DNA of 64,000 nt from Acanthaster planci (Eukaryota > Echinodermata > Asteroidea > Valvatida > Acanthasteridae): positions 258,557 to 322,556 of the forward strand of contig NW_019091566.1 of the NCBI RefSeq assembly GCF_001949145.1, given 5' to 3'. Position numbers and translations under genes: made by a program. Under the pieces are notes generated by a model that did no database searches, was not told the origin of the DNA, and worked only from the letters and a program-made list of their open reading frames with translations. Of the stretch, positions 33,860 through 45,911 are shown in pieces (within the stretch, counting starts at the first letter, position 1; every line of letters begins with the position of its first letter).

Positions 33860-34482
33860 CAGCTTCCTCTTGCCTTCCTCTTGCTTTTTTTCTGACACCC
33901 AAGAAGGAACTCGGAAAGCCGATAATCAATTTGAAACCACTCAACAAATTCATCAAGCCAAAGCAGTTTCGAATGGAGACCCTGGACATAGTCCTGCGCT
34001 CCCTACCAGTCCCATGTTGGGCCGCCTCCATAGATCTACGGGACGCGTATCTTCATATCCCGACACACAAGCAGGACCGCAAGTTCCTTTGCTTCAAATA
34101 CTGTGGCCACACCTACCAGTTTCATGCTCTTCCATTTGGCCTCTCCACTTCGCCAAGGGTCTTCACCCGAGTTGCCAAGACTGTCGCCACCCATCTGCGA
34201 CAGCGCGGCGTTGTCATCTTTCAATACCTGGACGACTGGTTAATCATCAGCCGCTCTCTCAACAAGGCCAAAGCCTGCACTTCCCTCACCCTCGACGTCA
34301 CAACACGCCTGGGGTTCCTCATTAAGTACGACAAGTCGGCCTCCATCCATCACAGAGGCCGGCCTATCTTGGAGCAATCCTCGACCTCCGCAAAGGCATT
34401 GCAGCTCCAACGCCAGAGCGCATCCACAACCTGCGTTAATGCGTCTTCCAGTTCCTACAGTCCGGGGCTCCTCCAGCATTAG
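33860..34482 (+). pseudogene. DIRS reverse transcriptase domain
   Basis: A good stretch of reverse transcriptase: FFLTPKKELGKPIINLKPLN, then SIDLRDAYLHIPTHKQDRKF (first catalytic Asp), FHALPFGLSTSPRVFTRVAK, then FQYLDDWLIISRS with the Y-L-D-D core (second and third Asp), and LGFLIKYDKS. The sequence style (PFGLSTSPRVFT, DDWLI) is diagnostic of DIRS-like elements. The active site is conserved, but the frame is lost after about 34390 and the open stretch has no start of its own, so it was once part of a longer polyprotein. Confidence 0.85.
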
Positions 34483-34559
34483 CCTTGCTCCGTGTTCTTG
34501 GCTTAATGGCCAGTCTGGTCACTTTTGTCTCATGGTGTTGACTACGGATGCAGCCACTT

Positions 34560-35100
34560 CAACTACATCTCCTATCTTGGTACCTCACAAGAGCAACCCA
34601 ATCACAATACCGGTTCCTCTTCCGTCGGATATTCGCAATCACCTATAGTGGTGAACCATCACTGAGAACCTATTGGTCGGCCTTCCCTTCACTCCTCCTG
34701 GTCTGGAAGTGACTGTGACAACAGATGTGTCGCTATTACGATAGAGAGCATCAACATTTTGGAACTCAATGCTCTTTGCCACATCTGGCAGCATCTAGTT
34801 GGCCGCTTGGTGTGAATCCAGAACGACAACTCCACAGCAGTGGCGTACATCAACCACCAAGGCGGCACTTGGTCCCCTCAGTTCTGCGTCCTTGCATGGC
34901 AGCTCTTCATGTGGGCGAGTGATCAAGGGATCACCCTCCAAGCTGTCCACATTGCTGGAACAAGCAACAGCATAGCAGATGCACTCCTGGGGCACCGTCA
35001 GCCCGACGGAGTAAAGTCTCCTTCCGAGAGTGGTCAGCCAGATTTTTGCGGAGATCAAGTGTCCTCATGTCGACCTCTTCGCATGTACTGACAATGCCAC
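34560..35100 (+). pseudogene. DIRS RNase H domain
   Basis: Pieces in changing frames: EVTVTTDVS (first Asp of RNase H), HINILELNALCHIWQHL (the catalytic Glu), NDNSTAVAYINHQGGTW (Asp), and QAVHIAGTSNSIADAL (last acidic site, followed by a damaged SRG). PHVDLFA follows, introducing the linker to the recombinase. At least four frame changes occur between 34640 and 35060. The order and spacing fit the RNase H of DIRS-like elements, where it follows RT directly. Confidence 0.7.
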
Positions 35101-36430
35101 CTTCTGACATTCTACTCCAGGTTCCCTCACCCGCAGGCGTTTGTGACAGACGCACTACAGGTCAACTGGTAGGGCCTACTAGCGTACGCCTTTCCTCCAA
35201 TCTCCCTCATCCCACAGGTCCTGTCCAAGATAGAACGGGAGCCATATCGCATCCTTCTCATCGCCCCAATCTGACCTCGCCAACCGTGGCTTCCAAGGCT
35301 GATAATACTATTGGTACGGCAACAGCTGGTCCTTCCTGCCAGGGAAGACATCCTTCGTCAACGCAGATCGAGGATCCTCCACCCCGCGCCGGTGAGTCTT
35401 CACTTGACATACTGGACATTGTCCAACAATCCTTTAGGGCGTAGGGCCTTTCTGCAGATGCTGCGTCCATGGCGGCCTGGGGTCGATGACTGTCCACCCG
35501 CAAAATTTACATCAGTCGACTACAACATTTTAATAGATGGTGTGATGACCATGATGTTTCTCCAACTGAAGCTCCTGTGAGCTTCATTGCAGACTTCGTC
35601 ATTCACCTGTTCCACTGCTACCATCCGCAACTACCTGTCGGCCTTGGCGGCTGTTCACTCGGGCTTCAGCGATGGATCGCCTGTCTCTGACAACACTGCT
35701 ATCTACCATTTCCTTCGAGGAATGTTTGTCGAGCATCCCCACGTCAAACGCCTGGTTTTATCCTGGGATCTCGGAACCGTTCTACGCTTCCTTGCCAGTC
35801 CTCCCGTCGAACCATTGTCCAACACACCTGATCTCCATCTAAGCATCAAACTGGTGTTTCTCGTGGTTCGAGATGTGGTAGCGAACTACATGCTGTATCG
35901 ATTGCCAATGGTCACATCTGTTGGGAGCTGCATGGGGTTCACCTTATCCTGACCATTGGGTTTCTAACAAAAGATATATTTGTCCCCAGCATAGCCTCAC
36001 TTTTGGGAGACGACTCTGACAAGGGATGGTGTCCGGTACGGACTCTCAAGTGGTATCTTGCCAGGACCAAGCATTGCAGAGAATCTAATTAACAGCTCTT
36101 CAAGACATCAACAAAACTCTTTCACCCGGCACCAAAGGACACTCTTGCCCGATGGATGGTTTCAGCCATCATCTTCGCGAACTGAGACTGGCCGACACAA
36201 CCTCATGAGGCGACCTGATCCCACATCGGGGCCCACGTTGTTTGGGCCGCCTCTGCATCCTGGTCCTACGTCAGGGGAGTTCCTTTTACTGAAATCTGCC
36301 GGGTAGCTTATTGGAAATCTCCCTCCACCTTCACCGAGTGCTACCTGAAGGACACTCTGCAGAATGAAACAGCCCATAGCACAGCAACCCTGAGTTCGAT
36401 GGTCGAGACAGTGTCCAATGCCGTTCCGGG
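35060..36430 (+). pseudogene. DIRS tyrosine recombinase
   Basis: A linker with LIAPIxPRQPW and SRILHPAPVSLHLTYW-like words leads into the SAM-like arm-binding part (STRKIYISRLQHFNRWCDDH, TIRNYLSALAAVHSGF, FLRGMFVEHPHVKRL) and then the catalytic part. The second motif, usually H-x-x-R, reads GAHVVWAASASW, so the catalytic Arg is Trp. The Tyr nucleophile block is kept (STFTECYLKD). The first Arg motif, expected after KLVFLVV, is not recognisable. Several frame changes occur (35445-35590, 35900-36000 and 36090-36210). The enzyme would join the circular element to its target. This copy is dead. Confidence 0.75.
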
Positions 36431-36559
36431 ACGGACAGCGGATACTTTGACTTAAGGAGTTTCTCCTGTTAAGTGCTCACCCTGGTGGCGCCCACCTAAT
36501 GCTTCCGCTAGTAATTACACTCCCGTCACCAACCCGCCTCCATGGTACGGTGCCACTCT

Positions 36560-36872
36560 GCATATGTAGGCTGGGCAGGGTATGTGAATGCAGGAGACTC
36601 CTCCCCCATGTGGTGTGGGTCGGGTCTCCCAGTGATACTTACCCCTGTCCAGCTGCTCCCGCCTTTCCTTCCCCACTTCCGCTCCGGTGATATTCATCGC
36701 TTTGAAAAGAAGGACGAACATGGTGGCGGGATCGCAATGCATTGTGGAGGGTCAAGGGGCAGTATGTATAATGAAGTCTTTCAGCAAATTGTAACAGACA
36801 CATGGGAAATTTGCATATGTAGGCTGGGCAGGGGTAAGTATCACAAGGAGACCTGACCCACACCACGTGGGG
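36560..36872. repeat. Inverted and direct repeats at the DIRS 3' end
   Basis: About 50 bp at 36604-36653 (CCCCATGTGGTGTGGGTCGG ... CAGC) return as a reverse complement at 36822-36872 (GGCTGGGCAGGGGTAAGTAT ... GTGGGG) with few mismatches. In addition GCATATGTAGGCTGGGCAGGG occurs twice directly, at 36560 and 36813. Terminal and internal complementary repeats of this kind are typical of DIRS elements, where they serve circle formation. Confidence 0.7.
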
Positions 36873-37530
36873 AAGGATTTTACTTTGGCACTGGCCACAA
36901 ACAGAATGTTGCAGGAGGCCGTGGTTGATTTTGTATGGAGTTAACAACATTTAACGTAATATTGAAATATTCAAAATTTAATAATATATCACTTGATGAC
37001 GTCATCATGATGTCATTATTGTAGTATTATCTTTGTGTCGAATTCTTTCCTTGGTGTAACTTTGATAACATTTGAATATTGCTGAACAACCAAACTTTTG
37101 CCTTAAAAACTTGTACGAAGTCAATGGGCTGAAATAAGTATTGAAAAATCAATAATAAATCACTTGATAACGTCATCGTGACGTCATTGTTCTAGGACCA
37201 TCTTTGGATAAGGGTCCTTCATTGGTTCCATTTTGATGAAGATCCAAAATCGCAAAAGCAAAAGGAAAACGAAGCAAGACTAGATCTGCAGATTGTCCAA
37301 GGAAAATGCAAGTGGCTTTTTTTGCATTTATATATTTCAAAAGGTTATACTTCGATCTGTTTATGAGTACAATTGGAATTTGATTTGAACGATACTTCTG
37401 TAGTTGTTACTAATTGGCAACAACATGTAACTATTCTTTTTTGTATATCGTCAGTTCTAAATGTTACTTTATTTTTTGTTTTAAGATGTATTATTGATTT
37501 TCATAGTCATATGCAAAGTTTCAAAACGAT
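36873..37530. repeat. C-unit end plus two A-type repeat units
   Basis: The end of a C unit (GGCACTGGCCACAAACAGAA) is followed by two A-type units centred on TGACGTCA at 36997 and 37179. A units contain AAAAATCAATAATAAATCAC, TTGATGACGTCATCATGACG, GACCATCTTTG, AGGGTCCTTCATTGG, TTTGATGAAGATCCAAA and AAGTCAATGGGCTGAAATAA. The period is about 170-180 bp. No coding potential. Confidence 0.8.
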
Positions 37531-38250
37531 GTGACATTTACTTCAGGAGATATAGGGCTGTAAAGAGTGCACCAGTAATATCATGTGACTTGTCTCCTGC
37601 TGAGGTCATCATCACATCAGGTCAAGCACTCTCCTAAGATATTTGCAAGGGTTTGAACCCAATAAAACATGTACGTCATGAAATATAGCGCTTTAAAGAG
37701 TGCACCCTCAATGTCACGTTGCACCCTTAATGTCACATGACATGATTGTCTCATGAACGTCATCATCACATGACGTTAATTCTCCCTGAACAACACTTCC
37801 CTCCCTGAATACCTATCAAGATTCAACCCAATTGAACGTGGACTTAAGGAGATATAGGATTCACCTTTAATGTCACGTGACTTGTCTGCTGATGACATTG
37901 TCATCACATGAGGTCTATTTTCGTGAATGAACCTTTCTTTCCTAACTGTTTGCAAGGTTTCAAGCCAATCGGACATGTGTAATACAAAATACAATACAAA
38001 ATGTTATTGTTATCGTGGAAAGAGTGCGAATGAGATATTAAAAACATATTTCCCTTTTGCTGTTCCATACGGTGCCATCTGCTCTCCGCACCATGTGCTT
38101 GGCGATTTGTCAACTCCCTACGCAGTGTGCGCTACCTACGTTACAGGCACATGTTGCGCATTCACGCACACAGAAGCCAATGCACACTATTCGAATGGAA
38201 TTTGCAAGTTCGCAAATGTTGTTAGGGGGATTTCGTCATCAGCGATTCAT
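37530..38250. repeat. B-type repeat units and a D unit
   Basis: Three or so B-type units of about 140 bp: AGGAGATATAGGGCTGTAAA, GAGTGCACC, TTAATGTCACGTGACTTGTC, CTGATGACGTCATCATCACA, TTCCCTTCCTAA, GCAAGGTTTCAA and CCAATCGGACATGT. At 37975 they pass into a D unit (CAATACAAAATACAATACAA, then GTTCCATACGGTGCCATCTG) that matches 50405-50700. Confidence 0.8.
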
Positions 38251-38254
38251 CTTT

Positions 38255-39160
38255 GTGAAGAAGTACACCACTTATGTTCTTCATGCAGTTGACTTCAATG
38301 TTTTAGCTATCATCTAATACACAATTCACGCTTAAATCTGTTACAGTCGATTTGTTACCGAATTTTGAAGAATAAAAGGACTTTTTATCATAACTTCCAT
38401 GTGCCAAAAAATTCACAAGTGTTTTAACTGGTTAAAGATCATTGTCTACATCAATTTTCAGGCTATTGGGACAAACTTTGCCATTCACATCTATTCAAAA
38501 TTCATTTTTCCAAATGTTCAACCTGTCGCTAGTGGGCGCTTGCCAATTATGTGATGTCATCAGTAGATGATTTGAAGAATACTATACCCCACCCACCAAC
38601 ACCGTTGAAAGGAAGTTGATACCTATTACCACATTCAAACAATAAGCCTAGGAAGGGTCATGTGATTTCATCCACACAAGATAAAATGAAGACCCAATTT
38701 TAACTTGGCATGTGCCGCAAGCAGAATGCTATGGTTGATTTTATATGGATTTAACAACAATACCCTAATATTTAAATATTATTTATTTAATAATAAATCT
38801 CTTGATGATGTCATCATGACGTAGTTATTTGAGTATTGTCCGTGCCTCCAGGGCTTTCCTTGATGTAACTTTTATGACATTTGAATGTTGCTAAACAACC
38901 GACATTTTGCCTTGAAATCATGTACAAAGGCAATGGACTGAAATAAATATTGAAAAATCAAGAATAAATCACTTGATGACATCATCGTGACGTCATTATT
39001 CTAGGATTATCTGTGCATTAGGGTCCTTCAATGGTACAAGTTTGATGAAGTTCAAAATTCCGAAAAGCACTAAAGTCGTGTACAGAAAAATGTGCACGAA
39101 ACAAATGGCCTTTGAGCAGAAGAAGAAAAAGGAAGAAGAAGAAACTACAGGTCTCTGAGT
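38255..39160. repeat. C unit, two A units and L segment
   Basis: The C unit (38255-38760) contains AGCTATCATCTAATACACAA, TTGAAGAATAAAAGGACTTT, CATCTACATCAATTTTCAGG, TAGTGGGCGCTTG and ACTTGGCATGTGCCGCAAGC. Two A units follow (TGACGTCA at 38988), then the L segment (39060-39150) with ACAAATGGCC and GCAGAAGAAGAAAAAGG. The order C-A-L returns at 47860 and 50730. Confidence 0.75.
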
Positions 39161-39780
39161 AGGGCTTTTTCAGTAAATTCAAGTCATTTGCTATGAACAA
39201 GATAGTTTCAGGATCTGTCTTTTCAGTATTGCATCGTTATGTATCCTGGTGAATTTATTACGGGTTTGCCCTCAGACCAACGTATGCATTTTATTAACGT
39301 ATACTTTGAGTGTTTGTGAGACAATCTCAGACTTACAAGGGTGGGACTGTAACCATGGAGGAAGGAAACCTACATGCTCAACCATAAGTGTGGATATCTT
39401 GGATCAACTGGCTGATGGGAAGTACAGCAATCTTATGCAGTTAGTTTTATACATATGAGGTTGGGTCACGGTTTGTGATGGTTATAACTTCGGGTGTGAA
39501 AATGATCATCTGTTTTGTGTATGTGGATAGCAATATACATTTCAATTCATCTGGCAAGGTTCACAGACAGGTGTCTATTATTCTTACATAGTAACATGAA
39601 CTTAGTGTATTGTAATGCAGACCTTAAACTAGAGGTTTGACAGTTGTAAAAACAACCATGGGCTGTTTTGGGATGTTTGAGAAATCAAACTATGACTGTA
39701 TAAGAACAGATAGACAAGGTTGGCACTTCATTAATGTTAAATAATTCAGTAAGATTGAGTGCCGAAGAGTGGCTGTTGAA
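39160..39780. other. Unassigned sequence inside the repeat array
   Basis: About 600 bp with no clear relation to the A, B, C, D or L units. Possibly an insertion that split an L segment. No open frame of interest and no terminal repeats were seen. Confidence 0.35.
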
Positions 39781-39784
39781 AAAC

Positions 39785-42131
39785 ATGTACAAAAACTGTA
39801 GGGGAAATAAAACATTCAAAAATCAATAACACATTAGGGGATGACGTCATCTTAACGTAATAAATATAGCATAATATATTTATCAGGTCTTTGTCAGCTG
39901 AAACTTGGATGATGATCAAGCATCTCAAAGTTACCAAAATGGTGGTTTCAAAACGTGTACAATGTCAATGGAAGAAAATAAATATTGCAAAATCAATAAT
40001 AAATCAGCTGATGACATCATACTGACGTCATTATTTCGGCATAATATTTTTATGGGGTCCTGCTTAGTATAATTGTGATGACGTTGAAGTGCACTCACAG
40101 ACAAAAAATTGTGCCTTCAAAACTTGTGAAAAGTCTACTGGACGGTAAAAAGAATAGAAAAATCAATAATGAATCACACGATGATGTCATCATGATGTCA
40201 TTATTACGATACAATCTTTTGATAAGGGCTGTTACGAGATGGTGTTTTGGTGACAATTCAGTTTTGCAAAATTGCCAAATTAGTGCTTTGAAAATGTATA
40301 AAAAGTCGAAGGGACAAAATAAATGTTGAAAAATCAATAATAAATTACTTGATGACATCATCATTACGTCATTCCTTTGCAATAATCCTCGTATCAATGT
40401 CTTTGTTGGCTTTCACTTTGGCAACTATCATACATCACAAAGTTACAAAATTGTGGCTTGAAAACGTGTACAAAGTCAATGGGCTATAAACCTGTTTGCA
40501 GAAGCACTGCTATTTTAAGTTCATGTCACGTGATTTGTGCTTAAACTGAACAATTTTTGTGAAATATTACTTAATATTCAGACTCTTGGGTACATTTCAA
40601 ACCGAATAACAGAGCGTAAAGCACACGATTTCTCTTTTGTTCTCATAGTTATCTTGCGAAGTTAAGAACTACTTGTTCACTAGTGTTAAGTAGAAAAACG
40701 TGTACAAACCCTATGGGGAAACTTTTAATATTAAAAAATCAATACCAAATAAGGTGATGACGTTATCATAACGTCATAAATAAGGCACTTATCTTGCAGC
40801 AGGGTGTGTGCCAGCTGAAACTTTGATGATGATTTGGGATCACCAAGTTACCAAAATTGTGCCTCAGCAACATGCATAAAGTCAATGGGCTGAAATAAAC
40901 ATTAAAAAATCAATAATAAATCACTTGATGAGGTCATCATGACGTCATTTTTTTAGGACCATCTGTGCATTAGGGTCCTTCATTGGTGTTTGATAAAGAT
41001 CCGAAGTTGTTAAGCGGCTAAAGCTGTTGGCAGAAGAAACGTGCACAAAACAAATGGGCTTTTGAGCAGAAGAAAAAGAATAGGAGGAAAAAACTAAAGC
41101 TTATCTGTCTGTTTGCCAACAGAACAGAGGGCTTTTTCGCATTCTTTTGTACATTTGAAGAACTACATTTGAACATCATCACATCAAGTCATTTTTCGTA
41201 TATAACACCTCTCTTTCAAGTTATCTGGAAAGTTTGAACCTGATAGAACATGTACTTCAGGAGATATAGGGCTGTAAAGGGTGCACTTTTAATGTCAGGT
41301 GACTTGTGTCCTGATGACGTCATCATCACAGCAGGTCAACATTTGTCTGTAACACTTTCCTTTCTAATTATCTGCAAAATTTCAATGAGAAAGGACATGT
41401 CCTTTAGGAGATAAAAGGCTTTGAAGTTCATGCCAAGTCAAAAAACGTTTATAAAAGCTACAGAGAAAATAAAATATTAAAAAATCAGTATAAAATAGGC
41501 TGATGACGTCATCATGACGACATTCTTTTTCAATAAATCTTGCATCTTTGTTGGCTATCACATTGCCAACGATCTAACATCGCAAAGTTAAATTGTGGCT
41601 GGAACACACGTACAAAGTCAAGGGGACGTACAGTCACGTACAGTTCATGTCACCTGATTTGCGCTTAAACTGAACAATTTTTATGAAATATTACTTCTTA
41701 TAGTAATCTTGAGCCTAAGTAAAGGACTACCCGTTCACTTGTGGTAATTAGAAAAACGTACAAAACCTATGAGGAAAAATTAAATATTCAAAAATCAATA
41801 TAAAATAAGCTGATGATGTCATCATGACATCATCCCTTTGCAATAAATCTTGCATCAGGGTCTTTGCCAGCTGTAACTATGATGATGAATGAAGATCGCC
41901 AAGTATCAAACAAAAATTGTCCCTTGAAAATGTGTACACAGTCTATGGGCTAAAATAAATAAATATGTGAAAATCAATAGTAAATAACTTTGTGACATCA
42001 TCACGAGGTGATTATATCATCTTTGCCTTAAGGTCTGTGTTTGATGTAACTTTGATGAGGATCAAAGATGGTCAAGTTACCAAAACGAAGCCTGAAAATG
42101 TGTACAAAGTCAATTGGCTGAAGTAAATATG
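39785..42131. repeat. Tandem A-type array with L and B units
   Basis: Four A units in tandem (39785-40490) with centres near 39845, 40012, 40185 and 40355, a spacing of about 170 bp. A diverged stretch follows (40500-40720), then A (40740-41010, TGACGTCA at 40940), L (41020-41180, with GTCTGTTTGCCAACAGAACA), B (41190-41430, TGACGTCA at 41315), then two more A units (TGACGTCA at 41504; TGATGTCATCATGACATCAT near 41815) and part of another that is cut at 42131. Confidence 0.8.
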
Positions 42132-43076
42132 GGTTTTCCCGGCCGAATTAGTTAAAACAGTATCCAAATTCATGAAAGTGCATTTACATTTGAGCGATTT
42201 CTGGAAGCCCGTTACTCCCATGGTTGATTTTCGAAACTTTGTGCACTCAGTTTCGTTTGTGGACGTCCAATCATGCACTTTCAAGGATTCAGTTTAGTAA
42301 CAGTATCATTCAATTTCACGATGCACAAGCGTCACTCAATTTCGCCCTGGGTGACTGGGAGGTGGATTCCTATCCAAATTTTACTTTCATATCCGTCAAT
42401 AGGCACTCATATTCGCAATGTTAGCTTTTCAAAGTATACGTACCCTAAGTATTGGAGAAAAGATAGAGTTTCTGTATAATTATGATACATGCACAGTTCC
42501 AGAGACATCTTGATCGCTGGCGATATTTGCCCAGATCTTCCCCAACCTTTTCATTTAGCATATACTTTTATACTTTTGTTCTGTTAAATGCTTATGGGGA
42601 TAATATTGTGTTATTATTTTGTTTTGAAGTAAAAAATTCAGGTTACACGAAACCAATTTTGTTCTTTCTTTTTATAAATCTTAAAGCAGGAAAAATACAA
42701 ATTACAAGAGTACTGCTGAAAAGATTGAGTATTTGGTCACTGTTTTAACAATAATTGAACCAGATAAGAAGAATTTGATGAAAAACATTGCACGGATGTC
42801 AGAAATGCTTGCTTATTCATGAAACCGCATGCCTATTACGAGTACCACAGAGTGACAGTGCAAATTTGACTTCTGTTTGGGGGTTTTCTAAAGTGAATAG
42901 TGACTCAAACTTTGCTGTTTAACAGGAATTTGCAATTGCGTGCTCATGGAGTTAAATTGAATGATTATTTTGGCTCATTGAATGTTGATCTGGACCGTCA
43001 ATCAATTTCGTGCTAAATTGAATGAGCCTGACGCTAATTGGAGTGCCAATTTTAAAAAGTTGGGCAAGAAAACCTA
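42132..43076. mobile_element. 945-bp insertion in an A unit, candidate MITE
   Basis: The A unit stops at GAAGTAAATA (42131) and resumes at CTAAATCACTTGATGATGTC (43077). The insert starts TGGGTTTTCCCGGCC and ends GGGCAAGAAAACCTATA, so its ends are imperfect inverted repeats (GGTTTTC / GAAAACC). Inside, TCAATTTCG and CTAAATTGAATGA words recur. No transposase. A small target duplication (TA or ATA) is possible but not certain. Confidence 0.5.
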
Positions 43077-44210
43077 TACTAAATCACTTGATGATGTCAT
43101 CATGATATCATTGTTCTATGCACATCTTTGAACTGAGGTCTTTCAATGATGTAAGTTTGATGAAGATCCAAAGTTGCAAAAGGACCGAAGTCGATGGCAG
43201 AAGAAACGTAGACAAAACAAATGGGCTTTTGTAAGAAGAGGAAGAAGAAGAAAGAAGAAAAAGAAAGAACTAAAAGAAGACCTTTTTGGCAAAATTACAA
43301 AAAAGCAAAAAAAAAGAATCAGAAAATACTTTTTCGCAAAGTTGCAAAAAAGCCAAAAAACCCCAAAAAATGAACAGAAGTAATGCCTTTTTTGCAAAGT
43401 TGCGAAAAAGCCAAAAACAGGACAAAAAGAATGTCTTTTTTGCAACTTCATGTACAAGGCTGTTTCGCATTCAGAGCCTTTTCTAAACATCATTTGTACA
43501 GTTTGTAAGCTATTTAATTCTGAGAAGAAAAAATCATTTAAAACTTTATAATTTGTGTCGTTTGCATATGTCAGGTGACTTGTCACTTGATGACATCAAC
43601 AACACTTCACGTTCAATATGGTGTATAACGCATGTACATGCACTTCCCTTTCTAGCTGTGGTACTTGCAAAATTCAATTTCAATCAGGCTTGTACTCAGG
43701 AGATATGGGGCTTTTAACTGAGGGTGCCCCTGTAATGTCATGTGAATGGTCAACTGGTGATATCATCGCATGATGTAAATGTTTGCCTACATGTTTATCC
43801 CTTCCCTTTCTAGCTAGCAAAGTTGGAGCACAATCGTTCATGTAAAGTTCAGGTGATACAGTGCTTTGAAGGGTGTACTCTTAATGTCATGTGGCCTATC
43901 ACTTGAAGACATCATCCATGATACCAATTTTGGACTATAACACTTCCCTTTCTATCATGGGTATGTGTGAACTGTCAACCCAATCGGACATGCATTTCAT
44001 GAGACATACCGGTAGATTTTTAAAGAATGTGATGCACCTTTAATGTCACATGACTTATTAACTGATGACATCATCATCACATCAGTACTATTATCATGAT
44101 TTGAGGGCCTTGAAAAAATGACTTTATTTCTATAGAGGTGCACTCTAAAGAGTGTCAAAGAAGAGAAAGTGGAGAAAATCACAATTTATGACATCATCAT
44201 TATATCACAA
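43077..44210. repeat. A-unit remainder, A-rich L segment and B units
   Basis: The split A unit resumes, followed by an L segment that has expanded into an A-rich, nearly simple-sequence stretch (43230-43450, AAAAAGCCAAAAAACCCC type). Next come about four B units (43560-44090), including TTCACGTTCAA, AATGTCATGTGAATGG, and GATGACATCATCATCACATC at 44068. Apparent open frames in the A-rich part are low-complexity. Confidence 0.7.
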
Positions 44211-45905
44211 TTGTTTTTTCAAATGTAATACAACCCTGTTTCCATTCATACCACAGAGCTATAGCTCTATGATCCATACAATTCTTAGCTCCGTTAGACT
44301 TGATCTTAAGAAGTTGGGCTGTGATGAATTCAACTATGTAGGCACATCATGTGGTCTTAAATGATCTGAAATAAATTGTTCTGTTAAAAATTTGAAAGAA
44401 GAGATTTGTTCAGATCAGAACAGTACTCTCTACAAACCACTTATTTTGCCCTCACGGTAAGATCTGGACATGCAGGTAAATGCCAGGCTGATCGAAAGGG
44501 TAGAGGGTTTCAAATTTTGACCTTCAGCACAGTCATTTCAATTGGATTACAAATGGGTCTGGGAAGTTCATGTTCAGCATAGCGCAAGTCATTTTGTAAG
44601 GAAACTTATTGGAAGGTTACACACGAGAGCAACCGCCTCTCCTTTGTTGGCAAGCATACATGTATGTCGTGATATATTTAGTAATTATTCCCATGTACAA
44701 TTTGTACAATTATGCTTCAACAATGTTTCTCTATAAGAGAATCGAAGTGGCTGAAGACACACCCACTTTAAGTAAGTCATTCAGATGTTGCAGATGACTA
44801 AAGGGGGATTTGGGACATAAATCCGCCCATCACCCATCTGACCTGGATGCACACTAAAGGGAGTAAAGGCTGCATTGCAATGCTAGTGAAGCTTATTTTT
44901 GCATCACCCCAGCTCATCTAATTTCTCTCCAATGAACAGACTGGGGTACAGTGTACTCTGAAAACCCACAGAATCACAAGTTGAGAATATTGGTAGGTTC
45001 TTATAAACCTTTAAGTTATGTTTGTGTATTTTTTTGACAAATGGAACAATCTATTTTAAAATATGTAAAATGATCCAAAAAGCTAGCATCAGACTAGCAT
45101 GCCTGTAAGCTTTGAAATGGGAGTACTCTGGGTTTTTGTCCTTTCCACACTTGAAAAGCTTGGGTGAGTGCTAATTGCACTTGATGTAGCTTCCAGTATA
45201 AAGGTAACATTTGATTTATTATGAACATAATATAACACGGCTCGGGCTGAACAGATAGTTTGCAATGGCCTTAGTGAGTTAAGACAAGGCATTAATGTGT
45301 GAAATTCACAGGTGGAGCCACATGTAGTATTTATGTTGACACTACTAGCCAAACGAAACAGGATTAAATTCACAAGCATATTTCAAAGTAAAGCACGCAT
45401 ATATTCTTAGCAGTTATTAGCATGAAGGTTACTTAAAAATACATACTGCATGTACCTGTTGAACACAGTGGTACATGTATCTTTATAAAGTCATGTCAAC
45501 TTTTACTGAGGTCAAGGTTTCCGTACATGTATTTTTTTCTTGTAATGACATTAATAAAAAATGTGATTACTGGCTTCCCTGAACCAAAGTGTAAAACTTT
45601 GAACACTGTGACAACTGCCCTTTTTTACTCCACCTTGTGAGCGGCATCTTCCAGGTCATCTCTGCTTGGCTGATATCCAATCAAGAAGAGAGTCAATCAG
45701 TTACAACCTGCTTCCACTGGGTATTAACACATGTATTGGCTAAAAAATAATAAACCATATTGTCAATATATGTAGACTATACCGTAGTACTTTCAAGTTA
45801 AGATGAATTATGGGTCGAGCACCGAGTTGCTAATGTTGCTGTGAGCAGCTTATCACCGAAAGGTTTTCCCTAGGATTGTTTCTGAACTTTGGGGAAATGT
45901 CTCAG
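44211..45905. other. Intronic spacer, nothing recognised
   Basis: Non-repetitive-looking, AT-rich sequence. Open frames at 44542-44797 and 45089-45379 have no motif. Some TACATGTA words. Confidence 0.4.
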
Positions 45906-45911
45906 CAGATC

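Larger units (their letters stand above)
33090..36872 (+). mobile_element. DIRS-type tyrosine-recombinase retrotransposon
   Basis: Gene order on the plus strand is gag-like, reverse transcriptase, RNase H, tyrosine recombinase, then inverted repeats. That is the layout of DIRS-like elements, which integrate through a tyrosine recombinase and carry no integrase. GC content and codon choice (frequent CTC, GCC, TCC) differ clearly from the AT-rich surroundings. Every domain carries breaks. The 3' end, at about 36872, abuts a TGACGTCA-type composite repeat (C unit), so the element probably inserted into such a repeat. The 5' terminal repeat was not found. Confidence 0.8.

Noticed and set aside
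43143-43586. 147-codon frame rich in Phe, Ser and Cys
   Set aside because: The complementary strand is an A-rich expansion of the L repeat, so the frame is a simple-sequence artefact.
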